Shown here piece by piece: positions 33,091 through 42,757 of a DNA stretch of 64,000 nucleotides. Made by a program: the position numbers and the translations under genes. Every line of letters begins with the position of its first letter. Position 1 is the stretch's first letter. The notes under the pieces are model-generated. The model was not told where the DNA came from, ran no database searches, and saw only the letters and a program-made list of their open reading frames with translations. The stretch lies in assembly GCA_905234265.1 (NCBI GenBank), contig CAJOHJ010000013.1:43684-107683 (forward strand), given 5' to 3'. This stretch comes from an uncultured Prevotella sp. (lineage in GTDB: Bacteria; Bacteroidota; Bacteroidia; Bacteroidales; Bacteroidaceae).

Positions 33091-36000
33091 TCAGATTTCA
33101 ATGATTTTGTTGCCAAGCACATACCACAGATAGCCGGACACATTCTCGTGTCCCATGTCCTTGAGCAGCTTTATGTACAGTTTCACCTGCTGTCGGTGTT
33201 CTTCATCGGGCTTTCCGAATTTGAAGTCTACGACAATCATCTGCTTGCCGTCAGTCATTACCCTGTCGGGCCTGCGTGTCAGGACATCGCCATTGTCGTC
33301 GATGCTGATGATGGCACACTCGTTGAAAAGCTGCCAGCGGCAGGAGAACCAGTCTGCCACCTTCGGATTTTGCAGTCTGCTCATCAGCAGCTGCTGCAGT
33401 GTGGCCGTTGTAAGCTTATCATTATATATTACTCCCTCACCCTCTAACAGTTTCAAGGCAGAGGCAATGTCGTCGGTAGTCCGTATTGTGGAGAAAATCT
33501 GGTGCAGCACGTTTCCCGTCTTGATGTAGTCGGCTTTTTCGTCGTTGTCGTCGCTGTCGGTGAATGTCTTGCTGCTGTTGCTCTGTCTGAACACGGTTTT
33601 GTTGCCGAAGGTGTGTATCTGTATGTTCAGCGGCTCCACGGGGGTAAGGAAAACGTTTATGCCGCTTTCCTCCTCATCCTCCGCTTTTTCGTCGCCTGTG
33701 GAAATGTCGCCATAGCTGAACACCATCGGCTCCTCTTCATTCTTCTCTCCCTCCAGCGAGCTGCCGTCGAGGGACAGCTCAGGCAGCACATTCTCTATCA
33801 GCACCGAGCGGCAGTTCTTGCCGTTCCGCCGTCCTATGACGAACAGACTTTTTGCTGCCCTTGTGAAAGCCACGTACAGCAGGTTGAGATTGTCCACCGT
33901 GTTTTGCAGATGCTCCTTTTCGTAGTCCTTTTCGTAGACGGTTCCTTTCATCTGCTTCTCGCTGTAGTCTATCGGCACCAGTGGCAGCTCGTTGTACGGG
34001 GCTTCTGCAGGCTTGCACCATAATATGTCGTACTGTTCCAGCCGCCAGTCGCAGAACGGCACGATTACATGGTCGAATTCCAGACCTTTACTCTTGTGGA
34101 TAGAGAGAATTCTGATGCCTTCTATTTCCTCGCCCTGAATGGTTTTTCCGCAGATGGTCTCCTCCCATTCTGCTGTGAAGGCGTCAATGTCCGTAGAGTT
34201 CTCCATGGCGAAGTCGTTGAGCTGGTCGAAGAAAGCACACACGTATGCACTCTGCTCTCCGATGCTGTCCAGCCCGAATATCTTATAGATGTGTTCTGCC
34301 AGTTCGTAGATAGACATTCTTCGCAGCTCTTCGGCATTGCTGACGTACTCTTCGGGCAGCAGGCTTTCCGTCGGAATGTCTCTTCTGAGCATCTCGTTGT
34401 CGCTTCTCGTGTTGCCGCCGACGGTTGTCTGATAGAGTTTTGCCAGAGTGGCGCGTGCCAGCTCGTCGTCGGGATGCATCAGCAGGTGCAGTGCCTGCAC
34501 GATGATGTTCACTGCCGGCGATGCGTCCAGGCGGTAGGCTTCGTCGCTGACGATGTGCAGGTCTGGCCTGACACTTGCCACATAGTCGGCAATCAGCGGT
34601 ATGTATTTGTTGGTTCTCACCAGAATGGCTATTTTCTGCGGCTCAATGCCAGCCGTGGCCAGTTCGTCGATGGTGCCGACAATGCTCTCAAGGGTTGTTT
34701 CCGTGTAGTCCTTGCTTGCCAGCAGTGTTATCCTTACGCAGCCATTGTCGCCCCTGTTCGCAGGCACCTGTTGCTCCACGTCAGCGTATGCAGACTGCAG
34801 CTGGCGCGCCTCTTCGCCTGCCGTGTCCTGCAGCGAGGCATACTCCTGCCGTGTTGCTTCAGCAAAGAAGGCATTGTTGAAGTCGACAACCCTCCGCTCC
34901 GACCTGAAATTCGTCTTCAGCGTCTTGATGTCCAGCAGTCTGCTGGCATTGGCAAACTCATTCTCGATGCCGTTGAGCAGCCGCCAGTCGCCGGAGCGCC
35001 ATCTGTAGATGCTCTGCTTGACGTCGCCCACGATGAGGTTTTCAGAGCCTTCATGGCTCATGCACTCCTTGAGCAGCACCTTGAAGTTTTTCCACTGCAC
35101 CGTGCTTGTGTCCTGAAACTCGTCAATCATGATGTGCTTCAGATAAGTTCCCGTCTTTTCGAAGATGAATGGTGAGTCGCTGCCTTTTATCAGCGCGTTC
35201 AGCAGTCCCTGTGTGTCGCTCAGCAGGAAGCGGTTTGCCGCCTCGTTCAGCTCATGCACTTTCTTTTCTATGCTTCCTAACAGGCGCAACTGGTTGAGAT
35301 GCCGCAGCGTAAGGTCTGCCGACTTGTATTGTTTCCAGTAGTGCTGCCGCTCGTTGATGGCTGTGCGCAGCAGAGGGATGAGCCTGCTGTCGGCCAGCGT
35401 GTAGATTTCTTCGGCTCGCGGATGCTTTTTCGTGTACCATTTGGCAGGGTCGTCGGCAGCGTCAAGGACGCGGCGCCCGATAATGCTTTCGTCGAAAGTT
35501 CCATTCTGCAGCTTCCTGAAAAAGCCTGCAACGCCGCTGTAGCCATAGACAAAGTCGTCGGCAGCGAGTCCCTCCTCGTCGAGAATGTCGTTGAACTGGT
35601 CGGCAAACTCCTTCATGTGTTTTTCTGCATCGGTGCGCAGCTGCCGCATGGTGGCTGCATAGCCGTCGAAGAACTTGTTGTCGCCGGTTTTCATGGCCAG
35701 CAGTTCGCTGTTCTCCTTGTAGTAGTCGCGGAAGATAGTCTTGCCGAACTGCTTCACCTGTCCGATGATGTTCCATGAGCGGTCGTCGCTGATGTTCTCC
35801 ATGATATATTTCAGAATCCACTGGAGAACCTTCTTGTTGTCGTTCAGCGAGTCGATAATGCGGTCGACAGCCTCTTCCTCCACTTGTTTGTCGTTGAGGC
35901 CTATGCGCAGGTTGGCCGTAAGGTCCAGCTCACGTGCGAGGTTGCGAAGTATGCTCTGGAAAAAGGTGTCGATGGTCTCTACGTGGAACAGGTTGTAGTT

Positions 36001-36294
36001 GTGCATCAGCAGTCGCAGAGCCTCGCCGGCTCTCTGGCGCACTATTTTCTCTGGCAGCCCAGTCATTTCTGTAACACGCCTGGTGTACGACTTCGACTTT
36101 CCCAGTCCTTGCCAGATGCCGTAGAGCTGGCTTAGTATGCGCATTTTCATTTCCTCAGTGGCCTTGTTGGTAAACGTCACTGCAAGGATGTTGCTGTAGC
36201 TGGTAGGATTGTCTATCAGCAGCTTTATGTATTCCGTTGCCAGTGTAAACGTCTTGCCGCTGCCGGCACTGGCTTTGTAGACGGTCAGGTTCAT
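33091..36294 (-). CDS. addA: AddA-like UvrD-family helicase-nuclease
   Basis: The 1067-residue protein is a superfamily 1A helicase with a C-terminal nuclease domain. The Walker A motif, ASAGSGKTFTL, is at residues 9-19. Further helicase motifs are FTNKATEEMKMR, MIDEFQDTSTVQW (motif II), VGDVKQSIYRWRSGD (motif III), RILSIHKSKGLEFD (motif V) and LLYVAFTRA (motif VI). The nuclease motif VVDFKFGKP is near the end. With the adjacent AddB-like protein it should form the break-resection machine that loads RecA. Confidence 0.93.
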   Translation of the reverse strand: MNLTVYKASAGSGKTFTLATEYIKLLIDNPTSYSNILAVTFTNKATEEMKMRILSQLYGIWQGLGKSKSYTRRVTEMTGLPEKIVRQRAGEALRLLMHNYNLFHVETIDTFFQSILRNLARELDLTANLRIGLNDKQVEEEAVDRIIDSLNDNKKVLQWILKYIMENISDDRSWNIIGQVKQFGKTIFRDYYKENSELLAMKTGDNKFFDGYAATMRQLRTDAEKHMKEFADQFNDILDEEGLAADDFVYGYSGVAGFFRKLQNGTFDESIIGRRVLDAADDPAKWYTKKHPRAEEIYTLADSRLIPLLRTAINERQHYWKQYKSADLTLRHLNQLRLLGSIEKKVHELNEAANRFLLSDTQGLLNALIKGSDSPFIFEKTGTYLKHIMIDEFQDTSTVQWKNFKVLLKECMSHEGSENLIVGDVKQSIYRWRSGDWRLLNGIENEFANASRLLDIKTLKTNFRSERRVVDFNNAFFAEATRQEYASLQDTAGEEARQLQSAYADVEQQVPANRGDNGCVRITLLASKDYTETTLESIVGTIDELATAGIEPQKIAILVRTNKYIPLIADYVASVRPDLHIVSDEAYRLDASPAVNIIVQALHLLMHPDDELARATLAKLYQTTVGGNTRSDNEMLRRDIPTESLLPEEYVSNAEELRRMSIYELAEHIYKIFGLDSIGEQSAYVCAFFDQLNDFAMENSTDIDAFTAEWEETICGKTIQGEEIEGIRILSIHKSKGLEFDHVIVPFCDWRLEQYDILWCKPAEAPYNELPLVPIDYSEKQMKGTVYEKDYEKEHLQNTVDNLNLLYVAFTRAAKSLFVIGRRNGKNCRSVLIENVLPELSLDGSSLEGEKNEEEPMVFSYGDISTGDEKAEDEEESGINVFLTPVEPLNIQIHTFGNKTVFRQSNSSKTFTDSDDNDEKADYIKTGNVLHQIFSTIRTTDDIASALKLLEGEGVIYNDKLTTATLQQLLMSRLQNPKVADWFSCRWQLFNECAIISIDDNGDVLTRRPDRVMTDGKQMIVVDFKFGKPDEEHRQQVKLYIKLLKDMGHENVSGYLWYVLGNKIIEI

Positions 36295-36310
36295 ATTTGT
36301 AGGTTTGTTG

Positions 36311-38338
36311 TTACCAGCGTTTAAAGAGTTCTATTGTGAATTTGCATCCCAGTTTCTGTGCCTTCAGCCCCAGGAAGCCTGTGAAGATGCCTGCCGAGAA
36401 GAAGCGGTTTGTCAGTCCGTAGCCGAGTTCGCTGTAAAGCTGTTTGTGTTCTATCGACAGGGTGCTGATGTATATGCGCTCCTTCTCGATGGCCTGTCCT
36501 GCCCATGGCACCCATGTCAGCATCATCAGCGGACTTTCGTACGACAGGTGGCTGCGCAGATAGTATCGCGAACTGTTGTACCACATCGGGTCTGCCAGCT
36601 GAAACTGTCCCGTCCAGTCATCGTCCCATCCTGTGGCAATGTTCTCGTCGCGGAAATTATCATAGTCTACGAAGTAAGTGGATTTCCGCTGTGTGTAGAA
36701 GCCGGCTCCGGCCCTCAGGTTCAGCTGTCGGAGGCAGGGAAGCTTATGCTTGTAGGCGGCGTCCAGCTCCCAGCGCTCGTATGCAAGGTTCGACTGCAGC
36801 ACATTGTCGATGCTGCGCTCGTAGTTGGCTGTCAGCGTTGGGCCGGCAGCCCACGGAGCGAGCTTGACGGTCAGCAGGGGAGCGAAACTGCGGTAGCTGC
36901 CCTGCACGCCGAGGCTGTTAGTCAGTGCCTTGTTGGTGGAGTGGCGGTAGTGATAGACGATGCCTGTGGTAATCTCCAGCCAGTCGAAGGCCTGTATGTT
37001 GTTGACGACTTTCAGGTATTCGTCCTTGAATTCCGGAGTGGCTACGGAGTCGCCGAACTGTCGGGAAATGTCGTCGTTCAGCTGTCCGTTGGAGATGCGG
37101 TTGCCGTTGGCCCACAGTATTTCGGCAAATCCGTTGCGCTTCGGGTTATATGTCATTCGCAGCGGCACGGTGTAGTAGACCTGTCTCTGCTTGAAGTTGT
37201 AGCCCAGCTGCGGGTTCAGCGTCAGATAGCGGTGGGCATTCCACGCATACGTTGCGCCGAGTGCCAGCTTGTAGCTGAAGCCCTTGCTGCCGCTATAGCT
37301 TATGTAGGCCGGATTGATGAGCGGCGACATGTGCACCGATGCTGCTCCTGCCGATGCTCCCAGACTGCTGAACAGGTTGTCGTCGATGAAGTTCCATGCT
37401 ATCTCGTCCAGCCTGTTGCGTGAGCCTTCAGCCTCAATGCTGTCTGCGGATTCCTTGGCGGCAGTCTCGCTGAGGACGGTGCTGTCGCTGCGCGCATAGA
37501 TTACCCAGTCGCTCTTCTTCAGTGCCACGGGGCGCAGGCTGCCCATCATTTCGCGGCTGTCATACTCGCTTACGGAGTCGGGCAGCGACACTTCGCAGTT
37601 ATAATATGCCGTGAACGACGCCTCTATCTTGTTGCCTGCGAAGTTGAACTGGCAGTCGGTGTTGCAGCGGTCTGGCAGCAGCGACTGCAGGTGTTCGCTC
37701 ATGGTGGCCGTAACGCTGAAGGAAACCATGTCGTAGTCTATCGAGAAGCTGACGAACGTCAGTCGCCCCGTCTGCACGTCGCATGTAGCCCTTCCGCTCA
37801 CCAGCTGTGTGTTCCTGAGCGTCGGGCGGAAGGTGATGACGGCTGTCTTGCTGTCGGCAGCAGTGATGGTGTAGCGGTAGTAATGCCTGTTGGCGCGATG
37901 GAACGGCGAGAGCAGGTGGTCGGGATATAGGGCGACGTCGTAGAGGTTGGGGGCCATGTGCTGCATGATCATGCTCATCACTCTGCGGTTGTGGGGTATG
38001 GTTCCGCAGACTACCTGCCTGTGCAGCGAGTAGTTGCCGTCGTCGTCGAACTTCAGCTTGCCGTATGTCTCACCGATGAACTGGCGTTGCCCGTGGGCTA
38101 TTGAGTGCATGGTGGGTATTAGGAAGAGTATGGCGTTGCGGCGTTTGGCATCGATGGTGTAGCGCATATATACATTCTGCTCGATGCCGTTTGTCGCAGG
38201 CGTGAAGTTGCGGCGGAAGCTCCATATCCTGCTGAGCACCAGCGAGTCGGTGGCTTCCCCGGCAAAACAAATACTGGGCAGTGCTACGGTCAGCACGCCC
38301 AGCAAGAAGGCATATAGTGTGTGTTGCTTACGTGTCAC
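36311..38338 (-). CDS. DUF5686-like outer-membrane protein
   Basis: The 675-residue protein has an N-terminal signal peptide (YAFLLGVLTVALPSICFA), a polar N-terminal region with the segment HRQVVCGTIPHNRRVMS, and a C-terminal half of alternating strands ending FTIELFKRW, consistent with an outer-membrane beta-barrel. The layout fits the DUF5686/carboxypeptidase-regulatory-like family of Bacteroidetes without an obvious N-terminal regulatory domain. Function unknown. It is separated from rpoD by two hairpins, and the addA-like gene follows after 16 bp. Confidence 0.7.
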   Translation of the reverse strand: MTRKQHTLYAFLLGVLTVALPSICFAGEATDSLVLSRIWSFRRNFTPATNGIEQNVYMRYTIDAKRRNAILFLIPTMHSIAHGQRQFIGETYGKLKFDDDGNYSLHRQVVCGTIPHNRRVMSMIMQHMAPNLYDVALYPDHLLSPFHRANRHYYRYTITAADSKTAVITFRPTLRNTQLVSGRATCDVQTGRLTFVSFSIDYDMVSFSVTATMSEHLQSLLPDRCNTDCQFNFAGNKIEASFTAYYNCEVSLPDSVSEYDSREMMGSLRPVALKKSDWVIYARSDSTVLSETAAKESADSIEAEGSRNRLDEIAWNFIDDNLFSSLGASAGAASVHMSPLINPAYISYSGSKGFSYKLALGATYAWNAHRYLTLNPQLGYNFKQRQVYYTVPLRMTYNPKRNGFAEILWANGNRISNGQLNDDISRQFGDSVATPEFKDEYLKVVNNIQAFDWLEITTGIVYHYRHSTNKALTNSLGVQGSYRSFAPLLTVKLAPWAAGPTLTANYERSIDNVLQSNLAYERWELDAAYKHKLPCLRQLNLRAGAGFYTQRKSTYFVDYDNFRDENIATGWDDDWTGQFQLADPMWYNSSRYYLRSHLSYESPLMMLTWVPWAGQAIEKERIYISTLSIEHKQLYSELGYGLTNRFFSAGIFTGFLGLKAQKLGCKFTIELFKRW

Positions 38339-38397
38339 TTCTTCTTATCTTGCGAATAGCAGTCGCATGACGGTCGCAAAATTACGAAAAAACGAGT

Positions 38398-38435
38398 GCA
38401 ATGCAAAAGAAAAACGCGTTTTTCTTTTGCATTGC
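38398..38435. terminator. Perfect 38-bp palindrome, bidirectional terminator
   Basis: GCAATGCAAAAGAAAAACG (38398-38416) is followed immediately by its exact reverse complement (38417-38435). It lies between rpoD and the DUF5686-like gene and is A-rich on the rpoD-distal side, as a minus-strand terminator requires. The arms share ATGCAAAAG wording with the weaker hairpin at 38490-38513. Confidence 0.7.
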
Positions 38436-38489
38436 CGAGTGCCAAGTAAGTTCGACGAAGTCAAAATTACGAAAAAGTGAGAGAAATGC

Positions 38490-38513
38490 AAAAGGAAAGT
38501 TTGCTTTTCTTTT
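38490..38513 (-). terminator. Weak hairpin at the rpoD stop
   Basis: AAAAGGAAAG and CTTTTCTTTT pair around TTTG directly beyond the rpoD stop codon. The stem is short and AT-rich, so the palindrome at 38398 is the stronger candidate. Confidence 0.45.
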
Positions 38514-38514
38514 T

Positions 38515-39387
38515 TCAGCCTAAATATTTCATCAGTATCTTGGCGTTTCCGGAGTCGCGGAGCTTGGCAATGCTCTTCTCGCGGATTTGGCGCACGCGCT
38601 CACGGGTAAGTCCCAGCTGGTCGCCGATTTCCTCGAGTCCCTTCTCGTGGCAGCCAATGCCGAAGCACTCGCGGATGATGGTTATCTCGCGTTCCTTAAG
38701 CACGCGCTGCAGCACGGAGTTCAGCTCCTGGGCCATCGACTCGTGGTCTACCTGGCGGTCGGTGCGTGAGTCCTCGCCGGAAGCCATCACGTCGAGCATG
38801 CAGTTGTCCTCGCCGTCCTGGAATGGCGCGTCGATGGAGACATGGTGGCCGTCGGCCATCATGGACTGCGTAATCTTCTCCTCCTCCATGTTGGTGGCTT
38901 CGCTGAGCTCAGTGACCGACGGATGGCGCTGGTTCTCCTGCTCGAACTTGTTAATCTCGTGGGCAATCTTGTTAAGGCTTCCCACCTGGTTTAGCGGCAG
39001 GCGCACTATGCGGCTCTGCTCGGCGATGGCCTGCAGGATGCTCTGGCGGATCCACCACACGGCATAGCTGATGAACTTGAAGCCGCGGGTTTCGTCGAAC
39101 TTCTGTGCAGCCTTGATAAGGCCTATGTTTCCTTCGTCGATGAGGTCGGTGAGCGTCAGTCCCTGGTGCTGGTATTGCTTGGCAACGGAGACAACAAAGC
39201 GCAGATTGGCAGTAACAAGCTTGTCCTTTGCACGCTCGCCCTCAGGGCCGCCCTTGCGGATTTTCTGTGCTAATTCAATTTCCTCGTCAATGCTAATCAG
39301 TGGGGCGCGACCTATCTCTACAAGATATTTGTCGAGAGCCTCGCTGGAGCGGTTTGTAATACTCTTCTGTATCTTTAGCTGTCTCAT
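38515..39387 (-). CDS. rpoD: Primary sigma factor RpoD/SigA
   Basis: The 290-residue protein is the short housekeeping sigma of Bacteroidetes. It begins MRQLKIQKSITNRSSEALDK and lacks the long region 1.1 of proteobacterial RpoD. Region 2 contains LVTANLRFVVSVAKQYQHQG, DLIDEGNIGLIKA and KFISYAVWWIRQSI (the -10 recognition helix); region 3 follows; region 4 contains LGLTRERVRQIREKSIAKLR for -35-side contact. This sigma is expected to read the TTTG/TAnnTTTG promoters noted in the window. Its own -7 box is at 39463-39470. Confidence 0.96.
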   Translation of the reverse strand: MRQLKIQKSITNRSSEALDKYLVEIGRAPLISIDEEIELAQKIRKGGPEGERAKDKLVTANLRFVVSVAKQYQHQGLTLTDLIDEGNIGLIKAAQKFDETRGFKFISYAVWWIRQSILQAIAEQSRIVRLPLNQVGSLNKIAHEINKFEQENQRHPSVTELSEATNMEEEKITQSMMADGHHVSIDAPFQDGEDNCMLDVMASGEDSRTDRQVDHESMAQELNSVLQRVLKEREITIIRECFGIGCHEKGLEEIGDQLGLTRERVRQIREKSIAKLRDSGNAKILMKYLG

Positions 39388-39462
39388 CTTTTTATCCTAA
39401 AAATTAAATCTAACTATCTGACAGTCAGCTTGATTTGCGCAAAACGTCTTTTAAAAGCGGTG

Positions 39463-39470
39463 CAAAGTTA
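39463..39470 (-). promoter_or_regulatory. Minus-7 box of rpoD
   Basis: On the minus strand TAACTTTG matches TAnnTTTG, about 75 bp upstream of the rpoD ATG. A TTTG lies 24 bp further upstream (39495-39498), longer than the ideal spacing. Confidence 0.5.
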
Positions 39471-39540
39471 TAAAAAATATAGACACGATGTTCTCAAAAT
39501 TGTATTTTTTTATCTTAAAAATATATAAAACTGGGTCTTG

Positions 39541-39624
39541 TGGTGCCAAGGGATTTTCAGTGCAGAGCCTGCCGTTGCCGTGTGTTGCCAAGGGGCTTTC
39601 AGTGATGGGGCTGCCTTTGTGTGG
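39541..39624. repeat. Two-copy 42-bp direct repeat
   Basis: Copies at 39541-39582 and 39583-39624 share GCCAAGGGxxTTTCAGTG (19 of the first 22 bases) and CTGCC later on. The period, 42 bp, is twice 21. No coding function is apparent. Confidence 0.6.
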
Positions 39625-40087
39625 CAAGTGTTAATTCCCTTGGAGGTTTTATTAAAATCTACTGCCTCAAAACTCGCGAATTTCTTAGCAAAAGAATTTT
39701 TCGCCCAAATGCGCGAGTTATGGGCGGTTAGCCTTCTTCGTCCGGTATGTTGCTGTACCACAGCAACATCACGCATCCTCTTCAAGCAAACCGTCGGAAA
39801 TTTCCATTTTTCTCTTTGACTCCCGGAAATAACATGCAGAGTTACGGAATTATCTCTTAAAGATAAATCGCTGACATGCGTTGTCAGCATGCTGGGCGGC
39901 ACTCTCCATACTCACCATTTGGCGAAGAATAGTGGAAAATAGCTTTGGAAAATGACGATTTTGCTACAGAAATGCATGCCGGAAGGTGTTTTTCCGAGTT
40001 TCAAGTTCTTCATTTTTCTGCATTTTGCAGTCTTTGCAGCCTTCTTAATGCTGCTTTCCACTTCTGTTTTGCCGAAAAATGCAACAA

Positions 40088-40114
40088 AAAATGAGGCCCC
40101 TTCGGCCTCATTTT
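40088..40114 (-). terminator. Terminator downstream of uxaA
   Basis: AAAATGAGGCC (40088-40098) and GGCCTCATTTT (40104-40114) form an 11-bp perfect stem with loop CCTTC. The A run to the left gives the U tract for the leftward transcript. Confidence 0.8.
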
Positions 40115-40170
40115 AGTTTTATATATGCAATTAAGCCAGTTTTCAGGGCTTGCTGCAAGTTACAGTTTCT

Positions 40171-41667
40171 TTACAGCGTCACGCCGTTCTTGAAGATAGA
40201 AATCTCGCGATAGCCGTTCTCCTCGTTGCGTGCTTTCTCGCCGCTGGCAACGGCAAGCACCTTGTCGATGAATTCCGGCACCAGCTCCTTCATGGTGCGG
40301 CCCTCAACCAGCTGACCGGCAGAGAAGTCTACCCAGTGGGGCTTGTTCTTGGCGAGAGTGGGGTTGGTGGCAACCTTCATCGTGGGAACGAATGTGCCGA
40401 ATGGCGTGCCGCGTCCGGTGGTGAACAGCACGATGTGGCATCCGCAGGAGGCCAGGGCGGTAGAAGCCACGAGGTCGTTGCCAGGGGCAGAGAGCAGGTT
40501 GAGACCGCTGTTCTGCAGGCGGTCGCCGTACTCCATGACGCCGCTCACGGGGGCCTTGCCGCACTTCTGTGTGCAGCCCAGGGCCTTGTCCTCGAGGGTG
40601 GAGATGCCGCCGGCCTTGTTGCCCGGCGAGGGGTTCTCGCCGACAGGCTCGCCATGGCTGAGGAAGTAGTTCTTGAAGTTGTTGATCATCGAGACTGTCT
40701 GGTTGAAGAGCTCCGGAGTCTCGCAGCGGTTCATCAGGATGGTCTCTGCGCCGAACATTTCTGGCACTTCCGTCAGCACGCTTGTGCCTCCCTGTGCTAC
40801 GAGCCAGTCGCTGAACTCGCCGACCAGCGGGTTGGCTGTGATACCGCTGAAGCCGTCGGAGCCGCCGCACTTCAGACCCACGCGGAGCTTGGAGACGCTG
40901 ACGTCCTCGCGCCTGTCCTGAGCGGCCTGCTTGTAGAGGTCGCGGAGAATCTGCATGCCGGCTTCCATTTCGTCGCCCTCAACGCGCTGTGTCACCAGCA
41001 GCTTGATGCGCGACTGGTCGTAGTCGCCGAGCATGGCCATGAAGTCTTCGGGCTGGTTGTTCTCGCAGCCGAGGCTCAGCACCAGCACGCCGCCGGCATT
41101 GGGGTGCAGGCAGATGTCGCGCAGCACCTTGCGGGTGTTCTCGTGGTCTTCGGAAAGCTGTGAGCAGCCGTAGTTGTGATGCCATGTCCAGACGGCGTCG
41201 ATGTCCTTGCAGCCGGTCTCTTCGCGAAGGCGCTGGGCCAGACGCTCGGCGATGCCGTTGACACAGCCTACGGTAGGCACTATCCATATCTCGTTGCGAA
41301 CGCCGACGTCGCCGTTCTTGCGGACATAGCCCTTGAAGGTGCGTCCTTCGTTGGCGATGGAAAGCTTTTCGCCTACGGGACTGTAGGTATACTCAAGGGT
41401 ACCGCTGAGATTGGTCTTAAGGTTGTTTTCGTTCACCCAGTCGCCGGCTTTCATGGCTTGACGGGCGTGGCCGATGGGATAGCCGTACTTGATGATGTCT
41501 TCGCCCTCGCGGACATCCTTGATGAGAACTTTGTGACCGGCAGGAGTGTCTTGGTTCACAGTGATTTGCTTGCCGTCAACGTCGATGATGTCGCCTTTTG
41601 CCTTTGGGGCCAGGCAGACAACGACAGAGTCGGCCGGATTAATTTTCAGAAAAGTAGCTAATGCCAT
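40171..41667 (-). CDS. uxaA: Altronate dehydratase (UxaA family)
   Basis: UxaA dehydrates D-altronate to 2-keto-3-deoxygluconate in galacturonate (pectin) breakdown. The start at 41667 (MALATFLKINPADSVVV) is taken because the N-terminal SAF domain begins there. The C-terminal domain contains the segments VPTVGCVNGIAERLA, HHNYGCSQLSEDH, SLGCENNQPE and KCGGSDGFSGITANP. The length, 498 residues, is usual. It lies 25 bp after the LacI-type regulator gene, which probably controls it. No uxaB or uxaC is present in the window. Confidence 0.93.
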   Translation of the reverse strand: MALATFLKINPADSVVVCLAPKAKGDIIDVDGKQITVNQDTPAGHKVLIKDVREGEDIIKYGYPIGHARQAMKAGDWVNENNLKTNLSGTLEYTYSPVGEKLSIANEGRTFKGYVRKNGDVGVRNEIWIVPTVGCVNGIAERLAQRLREETGCKDIDAVWTWHHNYGCSQLSEDHENTRKVLRDICLHPNAGGVLVLSLGCENNQPEDFMAMLGDYDQSRIKLLVTQRVEGDEMEAGMQILRDLYKQAAQDRREDVSVSKLRVGLKCGGSDGFSGITANPLVGEFSDWLVAQGGTSVLTEVPEMFGAETILMNRCETPELFNQTVSMINNFKNYFLSHGEPVGENPSPGNKAGGISTLEDKALGCTQKCGKAPVSGVMEYGDRLQNSGLNLLSAPGNDLVASTALASCGCHIVLFTTGRGTPFGTFVPTMKVATNPTLAKNKPHWVDFSAGQLVEGRTMKELVPEFIDKVLAVASGEKARNEENGYREISIFKNGVTL

Positions 41668-41692
41668 AATGTTTTTGCTTAGTATTGTTTTG

Positions 41693-42757
41693 TTAACCAA
41701 TGTTTTTACGCCTGTAGAAGTTTATGTTTTCCTTTGTCAGCAGCTCTATGGGCATGTAGTTCACCGGGTCCACCTCCTTTTTCAGCACTATTGCATTGAA
41801 GAGGGTCTCTATGCAGGCATAGCCCTGCATGTAGCCGTGCTGGGCTATCAGGAACGATATGCTGCCCTGCCGCACGCACTCTGCATTCTGCGGAACCATG
41901 TCGTAGCCCATTATCTGGACGTTGCGGCGGTTGGAGCGCAGCAGGAAGTTGCCCACGAGGTGGGCCTTGGAATTGAATGTTATGCAGTGGTGGACCTGCG
42001 GGTGTGCGGCAAAGAATTCCTCAAGGATGTCGTCATAGTGTTCGGGCTTGTCGTCGAGCGAAAGGTTCACCTCGTGGATGGCAACGGAGGGAAAGTGGTC
42101 GTGCATGTAGTGGCGGAAGCCCGTCTCGCGGTTTTCCTGCTGCTTGGAGGCCACGTTGCCGCCGCGCATCTGCTTCATGAGCATTATCTCCGTCTCACGT
42201 GGGGCCATCATCATCAGCATGCGGGCTGCGAAATAGCCGCTGGAGAAAGAGTCCTGGCCATAGAACGACAGGGGCTTGAGGTCGGGCATGTAGGAGTCGA
42301 GCAATATGAACGGTATCTGCTGCTCGTGCATCTGGTCGGTGTACTTCCGCGTGGTCTCCAGCGTCGACGGCACTACTATGACGCCGTCGGGCTTCTGCCT
42401 GAGGCACTCTGTCATAACCTTGGAGAATGTTTCCGGGGAAAAGCGGTTGTAGAACATCATTGTCTGTGAGACACTGAAGTCGCGCCTGCGCTCACAGGCG
42501 GCCATCACACCCTCCTCAACCTCTTGCCAGTAGGCTTCGCTCTCGTGCTTGGGTATGATGCAGAAAAAATTGTAGGACTTGTTGTAGGCTAATGCCGAGG
42601 CGTACATGTTTGGCTTGTAGTCCATTTCCGACAAGGCCTGGTTGACTTTCTCAAGGGCCTTGGGCGAGACGTTGGGCCTGTTGTGCAACACGCGATCAAC
42701 AGTGCCAACGCTGACACCGGCACGCTGGGCAATATCTTTGATTCTGATTTTTGCCAT
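41693..42757 (-). CDS. LacI-family transcriptional regulator, probable uxaA regulator
   Basis: The 354-residue protein starts MAKIRIKDIAQRAGVSVGTV at 42757. This N-terminal helix-turn-helix with VDRVLHNRPNVSPKALEKV is the LacI DNA-binding domain. The rest is a periplasmic-binding-protein-like sensor domain (FCIIPKHESEAYWQEV, GVIVVPSTLE, FYGQDSFSSGYFAARM). Longer upstream codons are ignored because the domain begins exactly at this Met. It is in an operon with uxaA, so a hexuronate-related inducer is likely. A palindrome with a central CG overlaps its start codon. Confidence 0.9.
   Translation of the reverse strand: MAKIRIKDIAQRAGVSVGTVDRVLHNRPNVSPKALEKVNQALSEMDYKPNMYASALAYNKSYNFFCIIPKHESEAYWQEVEEGVMAACERRRDFSVSQTMMFYNRFSPETFSKVMTECLRQKPDGVIVVPSTLETTRKYTDQMHEQQIPFILLDSYMPDLKPLSFYGQDSFSSGYFAARMLMMMAPRETEIMLMKQMRGGNVASKQQENRETGFRHYMHDHFPSVAIHEVNLSLDDKPEHYDDILEEFFAAHPQVHHCITFNSKAHLVGNFLLRSNRRNVQIMGYDMVPQNAECVRQGSISFLIAQHGYMQGYACIETLFNAIVLKKEVDPVNYMPIELLTKENINFYRRKNIG

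Larger units (their letters stand above)
39388..40170. other. 783-bp intergenic region between uxaA and rpoD
   Basis: The region contains the rpoD promoter box, a 42-bp direct repeat (39541-39624), an inverted pair AACTCGCG/CGCGAGTT around 39670-39720, one solitary unit of the 21-bp family (about 39831-39863), a small hairpin GCTGACA/TGTCAGC near 39871-39889 and the uxaA terminator. A 130-codon minus-strand frame at 39510-39902 spans the repeats and is not convincing. Confidence 0.6.

Noticed and set aside
39510..39902. A 130-codon minus-strand frame upstream of rpoD
   Set aside because: It spans the 42-bp direct repeat and a repeat-family unit, its middle is low-complexity and it has no promoter or domain.
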